NCBI GenBank assembly: GCA_036936605.1
Contig: JAUPFV010000004.1
Span: 181,616,807-181,680,806 of the forward strand
DNA: 64,000 nucleotides
From: Limnanthes douglasii subsp. nivea
Lineage: Eukaryota; Streptophyta; Magnoliopsida; Brassicales; Limnanthaceae
Reading direction: 5' to 3'
The notes beneath the pieces are model-generated. The model saw only the letters and a list, made by a program, of their open reading frames with translations. It ran no database searches and was not told the origin of the DNA. Position 1 is the first letter of the stretch, and each line of letters begins with the position of its first letter. Shown here piece after piece: positions 22,791-35,278 of the stretch. Position numbers and translations under genes: made by a program.

Positions 22791-23290
22791 GTAACTCCTA
22801 CAATATTGAACCTGCTTCAGCTCGGTTAAGGCAACGAAGTAAGGGACGTGTTACGCTTTTTCTGTATAACGCTTAGTCGAGCACGCAGTACTTAGATGCC
22901 TTTTATTGTAACGTTCTGGCCGCATTTTTGTTAGATGACAGTTCACCCGAGGCTAAGTATTGCAAATAAGGTCGCCTCTAGTCTAAATCACATCCAATAG
23001 CATGTATCACACTTTCCTTGGGAAGGAGTTCAGTTGTCGGTAACTGTTGAAGTAGAATCATAGGACTCTCCCCAGATGCGGATACTTTTGCTAACTGATC
23101 CTCTATGGAGTTCTCTAGACGTGAAATTTGCACATATATGACCTTAGCAAGCTTAGTTTCGAATTCCTTAACCATCATAAGATAACATTTAATTTCCTCC
23201 TTTCACGCATCATAGGTTCCAACTGCCTAGTTGATTACTAACTATGAATCAAACCATATTTTTAATGCGCATACCCCGCATATTAAGGCC
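22791..23290 (-). pseudogene. Second RNase H C-terminal part and linker, element B
   Basis: Reads GMKLALICGVCALKIWFDS, stop, LVIN, matching the G-KLA...SDSQLVIN part of the second RNase H. The 23178-22978 frame (MMVKEFETKLAKVIYVQISR) continues towards integrase. The N-terminal half of the domain lies about 2 kb away at 25312-25545, separated by an insert. Confidence 0.7.
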
Positions 23291-25311
23291 AATTTCATCC
23301 CACATAGGACTTGTTAGTCCTCTTCTCACGCAAGTATACGTGGTCAAAAGTAGCAAGTATAAATAAGAAAGATCGTTCCCACGAAGACTAGGTGTATAAG
23401 ACAAGAATTCACTTATGCAACAGCGTATGATTATTAAACTAATGCTTGAACGAGTAATAAAGTATGAATGTAACTAAACAAATCAACTAACGAAATTATC
23501 TAATGAGTTTACTTATGCGAGAGAAAACATGGAACCCTAACTTCATTGTTTACTTTACTCAGAGTATTAATATACTTAATCAATATGTAAGATAACTACG
23601 ATTACTAATCAGATAACACAAAATCTGAATACGCTACCTTTTAGTACACGTAAACCAAACCACTAAAACAACCACAAAAGAGATAGCAGTTAAGCAGACA
23701 CCGCATGCATGACAATCCTATATGTCTATATGAATTGAGGTACAATTGGTTTTAAGCACAAGTTACCTATTTCGATTACATAGGGTAATATGATATGGTT
23801 AATGACATATTACGAATCATGAACAATCACAATATGAATCATTCAAGAACTTATGCTAGCATGGCAAGTTCTAAACCCTTAAATCCACTTTCGCATTCAT
23901 TGAAGATTAACAAACTAGATGTTCGCGACGCATCTAAAATTAAGCACAATCATACTAGGTAACCGATAAACATATCTCAAAAAATCAATAAAGCAATAAA
24001 CCCTAAATATTATTTAAACAAATCCGCTAAGGTTCCATGACAACGATTAGTTCATAATCGAACAAATCATCATCATGGATGCAAAAGTTAACATAATTGT
24101 TTAGGAAGAATGTAAAAAAAACGAATAAAAAATTTAGAGAAAGTTAAACCGAACAAAAGTTTAGATAAAGTTAAACCGAAAAACTGTCTGCCTCCTGCCG
24201 ACTGAAAATCCAAAACAGCTGTCACCTGCTCCTCTGCCGATCGAAAAAATCGCCAATTACTTTTTCTTCTGTGGGTTGTTGCTTCCGTAAACCAAAGGTA
24301 ATTAGTGACAACCAATCTCCTTTTCGTTTCTCTACTCTCCCGAAAGGAAACCCAAAAGCGGCCCTAAATCGAGTCAGTCGGCCACTTGTGTTTTTCTTTC
24401 TCGCCAATAGTCTTTTCTTTTCGTCTCTGTTTTGTATTTTGCCGCAAACTCAATCAGTGCCTCCTCTCCCTTCTGTCTGTCTCTGTTATTTATAACTTTT
24501 CTCGTGAAAACCTAAGAAGCCCATTGCCTTTCTTTCTTTCTCCTGGGCTTTTAATTAAATGCTTCCGCTGGACCCACACTCATATAATTATATAGTATAA
24601 TTATATAATTCATTCCTTTGTCTATGTTCAGCAGAATAGACCAATAATATTTGTTTTCCTTTTCTCGCTTGTTTTGCAAAAAAAATCCAAAGCGGTTTTG
24701 TATTCCTAAAAAAAAATCAAATTACAAATCGTAAAATATTTATGTTAAATAAAATAATATTTTAAACAATATAGCTAAATAAAATATTCACATTAATCTA
24801 ATGTTTTTTTCTTAATTCAGCATTAATTTCCTTTTATGCTTCACTTTAATATTTTTTTCTTAATTTAATATTTTAAACAATATCTTAGAAAATATTTTTT
24901 TTTCAACATTAATATATTTTTCAAGCATTAATATATATTTTTTTGAAAATCACTCGTCATAATATATTTCAAGCATTAATATATATTTTTTTTGAAGAAT
25001 CACTCGTCATAATATATTTCAAGCATTAATATATATTTTTTTGGAAAATCACTCGTCATAATATATTTTCAAGCATTAATATATTTTCTTTTCTTTTCAA
25101 ATGTTCAAAAATTTCCCTAAGTACATTAATTTTCCAGTTTCTTCAATTTCAACCCCAAATTTATTAATATTATCACAATTTACCCGCGGCACAAGCGTCT
25201 TTAAGAATACTGGAAAAATACGTTAAAACTCAACGAATATTTGAGAACCGATGACGATTTTAAGAATAATGGAAGCATAATAAGTGATATGAAATGCACT
25301 TATCAAATGTC
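23291..25311. mobile_element. Unidentified insertion of about 2 kb in element B pol
   Basis: It lies between the two halves of a single RNase H domain, whose coding resumes on the far side. It contains no pol-like coding. The left part is unique, with a catgttcc-like gatcgttcccacgaag word; the middle is T-rich; the right part carries an AT-rich tandem repeat (24921-25085). It may begin near tgttagtcctc (23308) and end near cacttatca (25306), giving TG...CA ends like a solo LTR. I could not confirm a target duplication. Class unknown. Confidence 0.55.
24921..25085. repeat. Tandem repeat, unit 48-50 bp, about 3.3 copies
   Basis: Units begin tcaagcattaatatatattt and include gaaaatcactcgtcataata, at 24921, 24969, 25019 and partly 25069. 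It lies within the insertion in element B. Confidence 0.85.
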
Positions 25312-25545
25312 TAGTATTCTGCAATGTTATTTCTCACTGGAAAGTTAAAGCAAATTGCTTGCTTAATCACTTCCTTGTTGGGTGATCATAGTACTATATC
25401 GGTACCCCCACCCGATAATGCGGACGCTCCATCCATTTCTACGATCAAATTGACACCTTATTCCCCTTCGTCTTGGCGTTCCTCACTGGATATATGTCTG
25501 GATGAACTGAACTCAGCCAAGAAGTCAGCTATTACTTATCTTTTG
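25312..25545 (-). pseudogene. Second RNase H N-terminal part, element B
   Basis: The minus strand reads LADFLAEFSSSRHIS, then IVEMDGASALSGGGTDIVLW, IKQAICFNFPVRNNIAEY, then a stop and the insert. The first catalytic Asp (MDGASA) and the NNIAEY Glu are kept. The join to GMKLA at 23280 restores the expected order. Confidence 0.8.
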
Positions 25546-26700
25546 ATAGCGATCCGAGGCTCAACACTCTATTTAGTGATACGCCCGAGGCGCCAGGCTT
25601 CTGTAATGCAGCACACCGAGGGAAGGATGTACGAACACATACTATATGACTTTGGAAGTAAGGCCGCATTTTCTGGGCGGAGACCACCAGAACTAAAGCA
25701 TTTATTTCCAGATTGAGGTATCTGGTCTCAGCGTCGAGCAACGTCTTGCTAGTGTAGTATACCGCTTCTGCAATCCGTTCAACTCACGAACTAAAACCAA
25801 ACTGACCGAGAATGGAGAGACTGCTAGATTTAGGAACACTTGCTCGCCAACAATCGGTGTGGATAAAATATTTGGTAAGGTGAGATATGATTTTAATTCG
25901 GCGAATGCCCTGTCGCAGTCCTCCGTCTACTCGAACTTTTTGGCGCCTCTTCATACTTTAAAGAAGTGGTAACCCCTATTCGTAGCCTGGAAAATGAATT
26001 GTGAAAGTGCGGCGAGACGACCCGTGAGACACTGTATCTCTTTAATAGTCTTTAATGGTATCATTTGTAGAATTAGGTTTAGCTGGACCGAGTCAGCTTC
26101 AATGCCTCACTGACTGACCACATATCCCAATAAATGGCCACCAGAAACCCTAAATGAGCATTTGATTGGGTTAAGCTTGAGGTTGTATTGCCGAAGTACG
26201 TCAAATACAGTTTGCAACGTTTAGAGGTGTTGCTCTTCTGCGTGTGTCTTGATAATCATATCATCAATGTAGGCCTCTAAGTTTTTCCCAAGATGATCCT
26301 GAAAGATGGGGTTTATGAGCCGCTGATACGTAGAGCATGTATTTTTAAGACCGAAAGTCATTACGGTGCAGCAGTCTAGTCCCCGCTCAGTTTGGAAAGA
26401 GGTGTGTTCCTGATCAGATGACTTGAGGGGAATTTGGTTGTAACCCGAGTATGCGTCCATGAACGACAGTTATTGGTAGCTAGATGAGGAGTCTACCAGC
26501 TGGTCTATGCGCGGGAATGGGAAAGCGTCCTTGGGACAAGCCTGATTAAGGTCGGTGAAATTGATACACATTCGCCAGTTGCCTTTTTTTACTAGGACCG
26601 GGTTAGCGATCCACACAGGATATCTTGCTTTTCTAATGTGAACGAACTGGAGTAACTTTGACACGTCTTCCAAAATAGCTTCCTGTTTTTCTAAGGAGAA
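25546..26700 (-). pseudogene. RT and RNase H of element B
   Basis: RT landmarks on the minus strand: VWIANPVLVKKGNWRMCINF, TDLNQACPKDAFPFPRIDQL, SFMDAYSGYNQIPLKSSDQ, FGLKNTCSTYQRLINPIF, and the catalytic EAYIDDMIIKTHAEEQHL. RNase H follows as LTGRLAALSQFIFQA, DRAFAELKSYLTLPNIL and NLAVSPFSVSLVLVREL. Several stops (for example after EEQHL and before GIEAD) and frame changes near 25760 show decay. The YIDD is intact. Confidence 0.85.
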
Positions 26701-27009
26701 ATAACGTCGTTTTGGCGTATTCCTTTAGCACACGGGTCAATTTCCAGTTCATGACATATTACAGATGGATCTACTCTCGAAACATCACTTGCTTCCCATG
26801 TAAACACATCTTCATTCCTGGCTAAGAGTTCGAGTCAAGATTGTTTATATTGGGTTGATAACTTACCTCATATTCTGAGGGTATGCCCCTGTGATACTAG
26901 CTCCTTAGTTGCTTCAGTGTCTGTGTAGTCAGGTGGTTCTACCTCTCTAGGATCATCTATCGGTCCCTCCGAGGGGGTATTCAATTTTTCTCTGCCAACC
27001 CCCTTGCTC

Positions 27010-27435
27010 CGTGATTGCTATCTGAGGGGTTTAAATGGATCGCCCGTCAATGCATACAAGTTCGCACCGTGCGCTGACTTTCTCGGATTATGCCAACTGT
27101 ATTTCCCACCGGATATTTGATACATTACCTAAACGTGCATGGGGTGGCCTCCATTATATGTAACCAGGATCGTCCAATGATTTCATGGTACGGGATTGGT
27201 GCGTCAGATATGATAAACAGGGTTTTGAGCTTTTTTTTCGTAATTTTGTACCCCACCTTAACCATTAACTCCACTTCCCGCACACACTGTGAAGTTTTGC
27301 CCTCATAACCGACTAGGGTGAGATGAGTGGGCTTGTAGTTCGTACGTTGAGCATTCGATCGAAACTGTCCTTGAAAATAATGTTGGTGGATCCTCCCCCA
27401 TCTATTACCACGTGGGTTACCATGACACCACATAT
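27010..27435 (-). pseudogene. Protease of element B
   Basis: Reads VTHVVIDGGGSTNIIFKD at the active site, where relatives have D-T/N-G-S. After a frame change it continues LTLVGYEGKTSQCVREVELM and PYHEIIGRSWLHIMEATP, the latter resembling the conserved IIGR-WLH/L region of these proteases. The same region is partly duplicated at the left edge of the window. Confidence 0.7.
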
Positions 27436-29401
27436 ATTCATGTGTATTGTTAACATATCCTCATAAGGCATACTGATCCCTCGGAGGTCGTCGTCATTAA
27501 AAGTAAGATCGGCAGCTGGGTCCCTGTAACTTTGGTAAGAGATAACGTCAATATCATATACATCAAAGTCTGACCTTGATCGTTTGCCATGATTAGCCCC
27601 TTGGACTGTGGCAGGGCTCCCCCGAGAAATGGTGAATAGGGAAGAGTCAGTGTCGGCTGCATAGAGAGCGTTACTTGCTACCTCCGACCCTCACCCGCGA
27701 TGGAAATAGGGCCCGTCGCGTCTATGGTGCTGGTAATCATAAAATATCCCCCAACAACTGTCAAAAGCCAACACTGCTTGCTTTTGTCTGTCTCCCCCTC
27801 ATTTTAGGTTTGTCCTTGATCGTCGGTCGCACATTCTCAGCCTGTCAAGGTACGAACGTTGCTCTTGCTACTTGACAAATTGGATGAGCTCGACATTGTC
27901 GATGAGCCTCTTGATTTCTTCCCTAAGATGCCACCAGTCATCGATGGAGTGTCCGTGGTCGCTATGATAAGCACCAAAATACTGATTTAATCGCTTAAAT
28001 CCGGGCGCGCTCATTACTCGTGGAGTTTGATACTTGAACCTACCCTTGGTTTTATCATACACGACGAAGATAGCTTCAGTGAAATGAGTAAATTGCCTTG
28101 AGGGGTTTTCGAAATGTGATGGCCGTCTGCTCGATTCTCTGCGAGGCTGCTAATCTGCTCATTTTCGCTTCATAGCCCCCTCTTTTACTTATGAACCTTG
28201 CTGGTCGGGGGAACCCCCTTCCTCTCGTTATCAACCCTGATAATTATCTGCTCAGGCCAGGAGATCTCCTATTATTTCAGTAGGGAACTTGATAAGTTCT
28301 GCATAAAAATCCTTCCTTCGATCTAAACCTCGCTTTAGCGAGGCCACCATCATATTTTCCGCTATTCATTGCATGAACGAAACGACTGACATAAATTTTA
28401 ATGGACTCATCTCGCCTCTAATAGAGATCCATGATGGAATCCCGTTCGCGTTTGAGTTCCTTGTTGTCAACAAATCACTCCATGAATGCCTTCCACAGGC
28501 CATTAAAATTCTGGATGGACCCCTTAGGAAGGCTACTGAACCAGTCCATAGCATTTCCCTTGAGGGTCATAGACAAGGGTTAGCAAAGCATCACATCGTC
28601 CGGATTAAATGCCATCATTATGTTGCGGCATTGTTCTAGGTGCCGCTCTGGGTTGCCTGATCCATCATAAGCTTCCATGCGGAAATGATCGAATTTCAAT
28701 GGTAGTTGGGCCTCGAGGATTTTTTTCAAGAACGACAAATCGTTGAGAATATAAGAGGATAGCCTGGGACGTACCTGATTATACCGAACGTCTTCCCCCT
28801 CGCGCGCCCGTTTAGAGGTGGATGGTCCTTTCTCTCTCCTATGCTCTGTTTTCTTAATCGATTTTCCCCTATTTTCTCCTTCTCCTTCTTGCTTCTTGTC
28901 TCGCTTGGACGACCTCTCAGTTCGGTTGGCCCGACTAGCTTCTTGTCTAGATTGATGGTTCGTGCGGTTGGTTCCTCTAGCCTTTGTCGTGAGTGCTTGA
29001 AGAGCATGATTCATACCCACTAGCGTTGCATGCATCACTTGTTCTCTGGCACCACGCTCACAAGCAGTCCTTAAAATTTCCTGCTGGATATAATGAATCT
29101 GTTGATCTAACTGTTGGATGATTGGGCCCGTCACCAAATTGGCTTCTTGTATTTCATGATCTTAACGAGATTTCACCTCCTTTGGTGGTGGGGGGACTGT
29201 TGTTGCGGCTACCAAGGGCAAGGCTTGGGAAACTGGGTGCATCTGACTAGTGGACGTGGCAGCCACCACCTGTTGAATGACAACTGGAACAAAATGTAGG
29301 TTTTCTGGCCTCGCCGTGAGGTTCGCTGCGAGCCTCCTGCTTCCCACAGTCTCACTCAATTCTGGGAGTTCCCTCTCGATTCCTGATCTAGTGACTACCA
29401 T
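27436..29401 (-). pseudogene. gag of element B
   Basis: Starts MVVTRSGIERELPELSETVG at 29401, 30 bases inside the primer-binding site. After a stop near 29162 a long frame (29137-28580) reads through a basic region, KKTEHRREKGPSTSKRAR, to the gag core KFDHFRMEAYDGSGNPERHL and NIMMAFNPDDVMLC, then LKGNAMDWFSSLPKG. A decayed zinc-knuckle region (YFGAYHSDHGHSIDDW) lies near 27940-27990 with its first Cys replaced by Tyr. Multiple stops in the 3' half. Confidence 0.8.
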
Positions 29402-29430
29402 GGTAACAGTGTTTTAAAAAGTTTCGTTTT

Positions 29431-29447
29431 TCCCACAGACGGTGCCA
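29431..29447 (-). other. Primer-binding site of element B
   Basis: The minus strand reads TGGCACCGTCTGTGGGA, four bases inside the 5' LTR. One base differs from element A in the first nine (GCG to GCA). Confidence 0.75.
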
Positions 29448-29451
29448 AATT

Positions 29452-30038
29452 TGATATGGGAAATAATAAATGAATCGCCAAGTAGAAACACAAAAATGGA
29501 TCAGAAAAGAGAAGATATTTTTATTCTAGGGTTTTACCCTCTTTATACTCATTTCCCATTGGTGGGCGGTTATAATCGACTGTTTTTGCCACTTAACACG
29601 AATTAAAGATATTACTCTTTTCCGCTAACATCATGGAGCCTATATTTATGGTCTTATTCAACAGTGGTTTGACTAAGATAAATAATATAACGTATTACGA
29701 CTACTTTTTTGCTTTCAGAACGAGCTCGTTCTGAAATCACGAGCGATACTTCTTCTTGGGTGAGGTTGGTCTCTCCCAGTTAATTTCTCGGTTTATCACT
29801 GCATCCTTTTTCCCTCGCCTAACATCTTCATTAAATCCGAGGGGTGCGCCAACTCGAGCTGATTCTTCTTTATTTGTCGTGCTCGGATTGCTGGAGCGCT
29901 CGTCTGCCTTAACCTTTATCTTTTTTTCATAGCTCTATTCATTGTCTTTGATTTTATATCTTGTTTGGTTTCCTTCATTACACTTATCTGCTCGGCTCGC
30001 TTTGAGGGCTGGTCTGCCCGGAGAATACCCCGTCATCA
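29452..30038 (-). repeat. 5' LTR of element B (right copy)
   Basis: Plus strand begins tgatatgggaaataat and ends ccccgtcatca, so it has TG...CA ends. Matches 16916-17505 through most of its length. Confidence 0.85.
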
Positions 30039-30470
30039 AATATCATCTCAAGCTTGTTGGTTTGATAAATAACCTGGAGATGAATATCTACGCATATATG
30101 GCTCAGTGATTGCATAAGAAATAAAATTTGTAGCCGTAAGCCTCAATAAACTATCGTAGATTCATTTCTTAAACAATGCGAGAAACCGATAAACACGGTG
30201 TGTGATGTGCCGAACTCTTACCAAATGTATGGCATAAATGAGCTAATACCATCTGAACCCAGTTATATCTACCAAAGTTGGTATATTTCTCAATAAACTG
30301 TAGATCTAAACATATGTAAAAAATTACCTTAGGGTGGCATGAACAACCATCTTCAGAGTGGCCTGATCATCCCAATAAGCTATAGTCGTATAAGTATCAC
30401 ACAACCAACCTATGAATTTTTTTTACCACTTCTACTATTAATTGCAGATAATTGTGCGAAATTTTTTGTA
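30039..30470 (-). pseudogene. Gene remnant right of element B
   Basis: The minus strand shows WLCDTYTTIAYWDDQATLKM, VVHATLR then gtaatt; after an acceptor-like ctacag, YTNFGRYNWVQMVLAHLCHT; then YAITEPYMRRYSSPGYLSNQ. The YNW-----LAHL pattern is vaguely like plant mobile domain (MAIN-like) proteins, but I cannot confirm that. The remnant stops at the B LTR and may resume at 16915. Confidence 0.3.
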
Positions 30471-33400
30471 CACTAGATGCGACAATTGTCTAATTTTTGT
30501 ACACTAGATGCGATAATTGTGCGAAATTTTACATGATAACCATTCTGCAAACGAAAGACAAATCCTTCTATTCACAATCATTTTCTACAAAATAGCATCC
30601 AAAATATGTATATATACCTAACATAAATAATAAAACTACATAGAAGCAAAACAAACAACTAAATATATATGAATTGGATTTTTATAATATGAAAGTCAAA
30701 CTATAATATTCTACACATATATAGATCGAATTTTTAAAAAAAGTATGTCATAGAGTTTTTAGTAAGTACTTTAGTATTGTAGTGAAGTTGGATTTTAAAA
30801 AACAAACATTTTTTAGATTGATATAATTAAGAGGTTTTGGGTTTTTTTGGGAAAATATGAGTATTACGGTGAGAGTTCTAACAAAACAACCTTATATAGT
30901 CAAGGTTAAAATGGTAAAAAAAATTGAAAGATCTAACAAAAGAGGTTTTGAGATCCAATGGTGTGAGATGAGATATATCCTAGCCATATTGTTTTGTTTT
31001 GAAAAACAAATCCACGAAACCAAAATAAATATTTAAGCTCTTCCCATTTAAAAAAAAATCCATTATATAGATATATAAATATTCAGGTTTTAAATCTAGT
31101 AAAACTAAAGATTGATATTGTTCCATTTTAGTTGTGTTTTTTATTTGCTATATGTTTTAGGTTGAAAGTTCATATATGTTATATAGTGAAATGTAATTTT
31201 ATTTAAACTAGTTTTTATTAGTTAACTAGAAAAGAATTATTTATACACCATAACTATGGTGATTTACTTGAACCGCGAAATATGTGTAAATGAATTGGAT
31301 ATATTTGTGCGATGAGGATAAAGTTTTGCATTGATTAATGTAACAATATGTGAATATCAAATAGTTTGTGTAAAATGTTCATGTATTTTTGCACAAACAT
31401 ATGTAAATTCTACGTGTTGTCTGATATTTTTTATATTTGTTGTGATTATATGATGTTTTATTTCAGGTTATATATTTGACTTTATAATATAATTGATAAG
31501 GTGTATATTATTAGTTGCATGTTAATTTATGAATGTACTTACTCACTTGAAGCTTATTTAATTTTTTTTTTGTTTTATAATAAGATGACTCCACGTATAT
31601 CATAAAGAATGAAAGATATTTACAAAAGTAATATTAGTGACGTTTTTTAGCCAAATATGTCATTTTTAGTTATATAGAAGAATCGTCACACAATCCTTTA
31701 TCTCATTCAAGAAACGTTAAAAAATGTATTGTTATGCGAGATATTTTGGACAAAGAATTGTCTCTTCCTCATTCGATGGGCTAAATAGGCAGAAGATCTG
31801 CTAGTGGTAGTCATCCTAGTTTTAAGAAAGTATTACTACATGGTATCATTACGTTTGAGGGTATACTACACCATGTCCCTAATATGTACATGATTTACAA
31901 GGACTGTATGGCATATAATGTGTTCAAATTAGAGCTAAGTACATTTAAATAATCCATTGAATTTATTCTAGATGTGATGGATTATTTTATGTGATATTTA
32001 AATGATTTGTTGGACCTAAATAGTAGTACGTTACCTAAGTTTAAAGAATTGGTTAAGATTTTGTTGTTGGTATATTTTTGTTTATTTTATTTTTTTAGGA
32101 TTGACCATCTATTCATTGTTACATGTTTTTTAAAACACTGTACACAATAGAACTCATAAGGTTATAATGTTGTCTGTGGATAGATTTATAAGACACTATT
32201 TAGTGAGTTCGTTAACACCCTTCAACGTCGAACTACTAGCGTGCCTCTCATAGATTTATTTATTGAACATTTGTATTATGAGACCAATACATTATAATTA
32301 TCGTTTGATAAATTTTCCTTTATTTTGTACGACGTGAATGACATGCTCAGTTTTTCAGTGGTCGGGAATATTTTTGACCTTTTATCATTTAAAAATGATA
32401 AATAAATAGGTATTTTTAATTGTAATATGTCATTAATTAATGTTTGAAATCTAAAAACGTAGTTGGTTTAAACATACATAAAAAATAACATGATTCGAAG
32501 TCAATGATTGTGAATTTTTTTTGAGGTCAATGTATAAAAATGGTCATAATCTATACGCTTATATTGCTTACACAATATGCACATATTCTGTCGCACTTTG
32601 TTATTATTGTATATTTTTTAATAAAATATATAACATTAATATCTTCTAGTTTTGAAGCATCTAATAAGGTTATAAAAATTTAATTGAGGTGCGTACATAT
32701 TAGCTCAGACGTATTTATCTCGGTGAAATATCACTTTACAATAGATGATTTTGTAGTTTTATTGGGATGTTAAAATCATGGGTTACAGTCACTTACTTAA
32801 TAAGGTAATTAATCCAATATACTTCTAATATTCTATTAATATGCCACTTTTTATAGATATTTTCCGACTAAGATGGTATCAAAATAAAAAAAGACAAATT
32901 TTATCTTGTATTTTACATTCATACGAGTCAAATGTTTTGAATGAAAAATGAAAGTTCAATTAAAAATTAATATATTTTATTATTTTATTTTATTAATTAT
33001 GACTGACTAACCAGAGTATTTTTTGATTTTGTTAGGTTAATTTCTGCTTGTACGAATAGCTGAGTGACCATAGATTGTTCAAAGAAGTCTTATCGATAAC
33101 CCAACATTGAAATCATTCGACAAAGTTAAATTATATTATTATATTATATGCGTATTATATGATAATTTTCCATATTTAGAGTATACTAGATAAATTTTGA
33201 ACATCTTTACATAGAGCACATATGCGTGTACTAATAAATTTTATTTAGGACACATATTCATAAAACAAAGTTGATATTCTTATCCATTTTGAGCACAAAA
33301 ATCCTCAACACGATGAAAGTCTCAAACGAGAAACTTAAGTTACCTAATGTGATGCAGAGATAATTTTTGGTAAGTAGTGGATAATATATGTAGATTTAAC

Positions 33401-33693
33401 ACCAAAACATACATTGGATAAATCATATGTCGCTCATACTTGATGCGAATATCTCTTAGAGATATAATGATATAGTTAGATATGGATTCTATCTACCATT
33501 CATGAATTTTGAGTAAAACAATCATGTGTTGTATAAAGCAATGGACATGTGTAACGTTTATCTTAGACATTTTAGGATTGAAATATGTATTTTGTGTATG
33601 TTATGTATGACATATTATTTTCGAATATATGTTATGTTTATGTATGAACGCAACAAATAAGCTACTTAAAACGAGTTTGTTCCAACTTGTGTC
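30471..33693. other. AT-rich DNA with weak coding-like stretches
   Basis: Mostly non-coding. A duplicated word (tttttgtacactagatgcga) occurs at about 30464 and 30495. From 31690 to 32390 the plus strand has runs with few stops, such as FEGILHHVPNMYMIYKDC and LQRRTTSVPLIDLFIEHLYY. These may be a very old gene or element remnant. Not recognised. Confidence 0.35.
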
Positions 33694-34010
33694 TGATAAG
33701 GATACATTCATAACGAATTACCAAATCATTTCAATAGAAAAAGAGACAAAAAAATAGAGATAAAAGAAGGAAAATAGTATAAATTTATTTCTGTATATAT
33801 TTTGAGATACTTTACATATGGAGCTCGACTCCTATTTATAGGCCTTGTACGTGACATTTAGCCTCCTTTATTTATTACATAAACGATTCTATATATTTAT
33901 TTATATTTGTTACATAATATAAATAATAAATATACAATAATAAAGCATAATTAAATTACAAATGAATTGTATTTTTATCCGGATATTCTATACAGAATAT
34001 TTCCTTATCA
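33694..34010 (-). repeat. LTR of element E, left copy
   Basis: 317 bases, TGATAAGG...CCTTATCA. Internal text (atttcaatagaaaaa, tttgagatact, taaataataaatatacaata) recurs in the right copy. On the minus strand the adjacent interior reads GGACTAGGAGGACTCC, a fair polypurine tract. Confidence 0.75.
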
Positions 34011-34721
34011 GGAGTCCTCCTAGTCCTTGAGTTGGAGTGTAGCGAAACTTAAGGACTATGTAATAGTCGCATATAATATCCGGTTAGTGTAATCTTCTTT
34101 GCTTTTGAGGGATCTTGTTTGCTATTATTTTGTCAGTTGTCGTAGCTCTGTCTTCGTTTATATTTTTCGCTAAGGTGCCGTTGATCATGTCAAAGAAATT
34201 ATGTCAGCCATATCGGCTAGACTCCGAAAAGTCATAAGGATTGGTTATATAAATTAATTTTCCTAGCCGAATTATTGTTAGAGACGACTCCAACTTGGTT
34301 CGTACTAAAGTGTTCCTGCCAGGTTAAAAACCTTTGCCAGCCGAAACCTCCCTTGAGGATAAAAAGTTCTATTTTCCAAAGAAAAAGAGTACAGCTAACA
34401 ATTAGTATGCTGCTAGGATGTTACCTGTTTCTTTGACATGCTTTGATTTTTGTTGGATAAGGTTGACATAGATGTGTAGCCCCCCTAGTATTTGGTGAAG
34501 GATGAAGTGAAAACTATATATGGATGTATGTTGTAGATGTCGTGGACCTGGTGATGGAGAAAAGACTTTGTATTTTTTGTGGCCGATGATGTTGTTTTGC
34601 TGGTTTGTATTTCTATGCATTACTTATTGCTGAAGAATATTTTGTATTGATCACTGGAGAATATTTTGTTGGAGATATGTATGAGAAGATGTGTATTTAC
34701 ATTTTTTACTTGTTTACCTTT
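34011..34721. other. Element E interior, non-coding part next to the left LTR
   Basis: About 700 bases without a credible ORF. It contains gccagccgaaacc-like words and T-rich stretches. It sits where the aORF would be, but I found no aORF residues. Confidence 0.4.
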
Positions 34722-35050
34722 TAACTTTTTCTGCAAGATCGAGTACAATGGGGCTCATTGCGTAACTATGACTAGTAAATTAGCTATAGTTAAGTCTGCG
34801 GAGCGACCGGTTCGGCCAATTGTGTAACCTAGTGGGCTTGGAGTAGTTCGCGGTTATTAATACCTGAGTGTGGTATTGAGCACAGTATGGCCCGTTAACA
34901 TAGCCCATCGGGCGTGGCTAATCGGCCCGTTTGTCATATTTATTAGATCTTGTCTAAATATGGCACATTATGGCCCCATTGCGTAGCCTTTTAAGCGTGG
35001 TTAGTGAGCCTCCCGCGGAGTTACAGAAAATAAGTATAAACAAACACACA
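34722..35050. repeat. GCGTAGCC repeat spacer in element E
   Basis: Closely matches 2365-2690 of element A in order (gctcattgcgtaac, ggcttggagtagttcgcg, gcacagtatggcccgttaac, gcccgtttgtcatat, gcggagttacagaaaataa). This ties E to family A. Confidence 0.8.
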
Positions 35051-35278
35051 AAGATGGAGATCATTTGGCGTTCAACATTTTTTATTGTGGAGAGGGAGAT
35101 CATTTTGCCTTAGAGCCCTTTTTATCATGGAGATTGAGATTATTTTGGCTTATAGCCTTTCCAACATAAAGATAGAGATTTACTTGGCCTATAGCCATTT
35201 CTGTTGTAGAGATGGGGATCATTTAACTTATATACTTTTTTCTACCATGGAGACGAAAATCATTTGGCTCTGCGGTAT
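35051..35278 (+). repeat. Minisatellite, unit about 43 bp, 5 copies
   Basis: Imperfect units of the form ggagat-gagatcatttgg then cttatagcc-tttctaccat, starting near 35052, 35090, 35133, 35173 and 35210. Each carries a g-agat-gagat-attt core. Confidence 0.65.

Larger units (their letters stand above)
16916..30038 (-). mobile_element. Element B: Tat-like Ty3/gypsy retrotransposon with both LTRs
   Basis: LTRs of about 590 bases flank, on the minus strand, gag, protease, RT, RNase H, second RNase H and integrase, with an aORF on the plus strand. In one hand-aligned 120-base stretch (from 16951 and its partner in the right LTR) I count 11 differences, so insertion is not recent. A foreign insert splits the second RNase H. 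Flanking five-base words (aaaaa left, aatat right) do not form a convincing target duplication. Confidence 0.85.

Noticed and set aside
24088..24595. Small ORFs on both strands inside the 2-kb insertion
   Set aside because: Overlapping in several frames, no motif, compositionally biased; treated as chance.
28841..29299. Plus-strand ORFs in the gag region of B
   Set aside because: Complement of the gag coding strand, where the minus reading has the gag core.
16911..30043. Target duplication for element B (aaaaa / aatat)
   Set aside because: Only three of five bases agree in an AT-rich context; not convincing.
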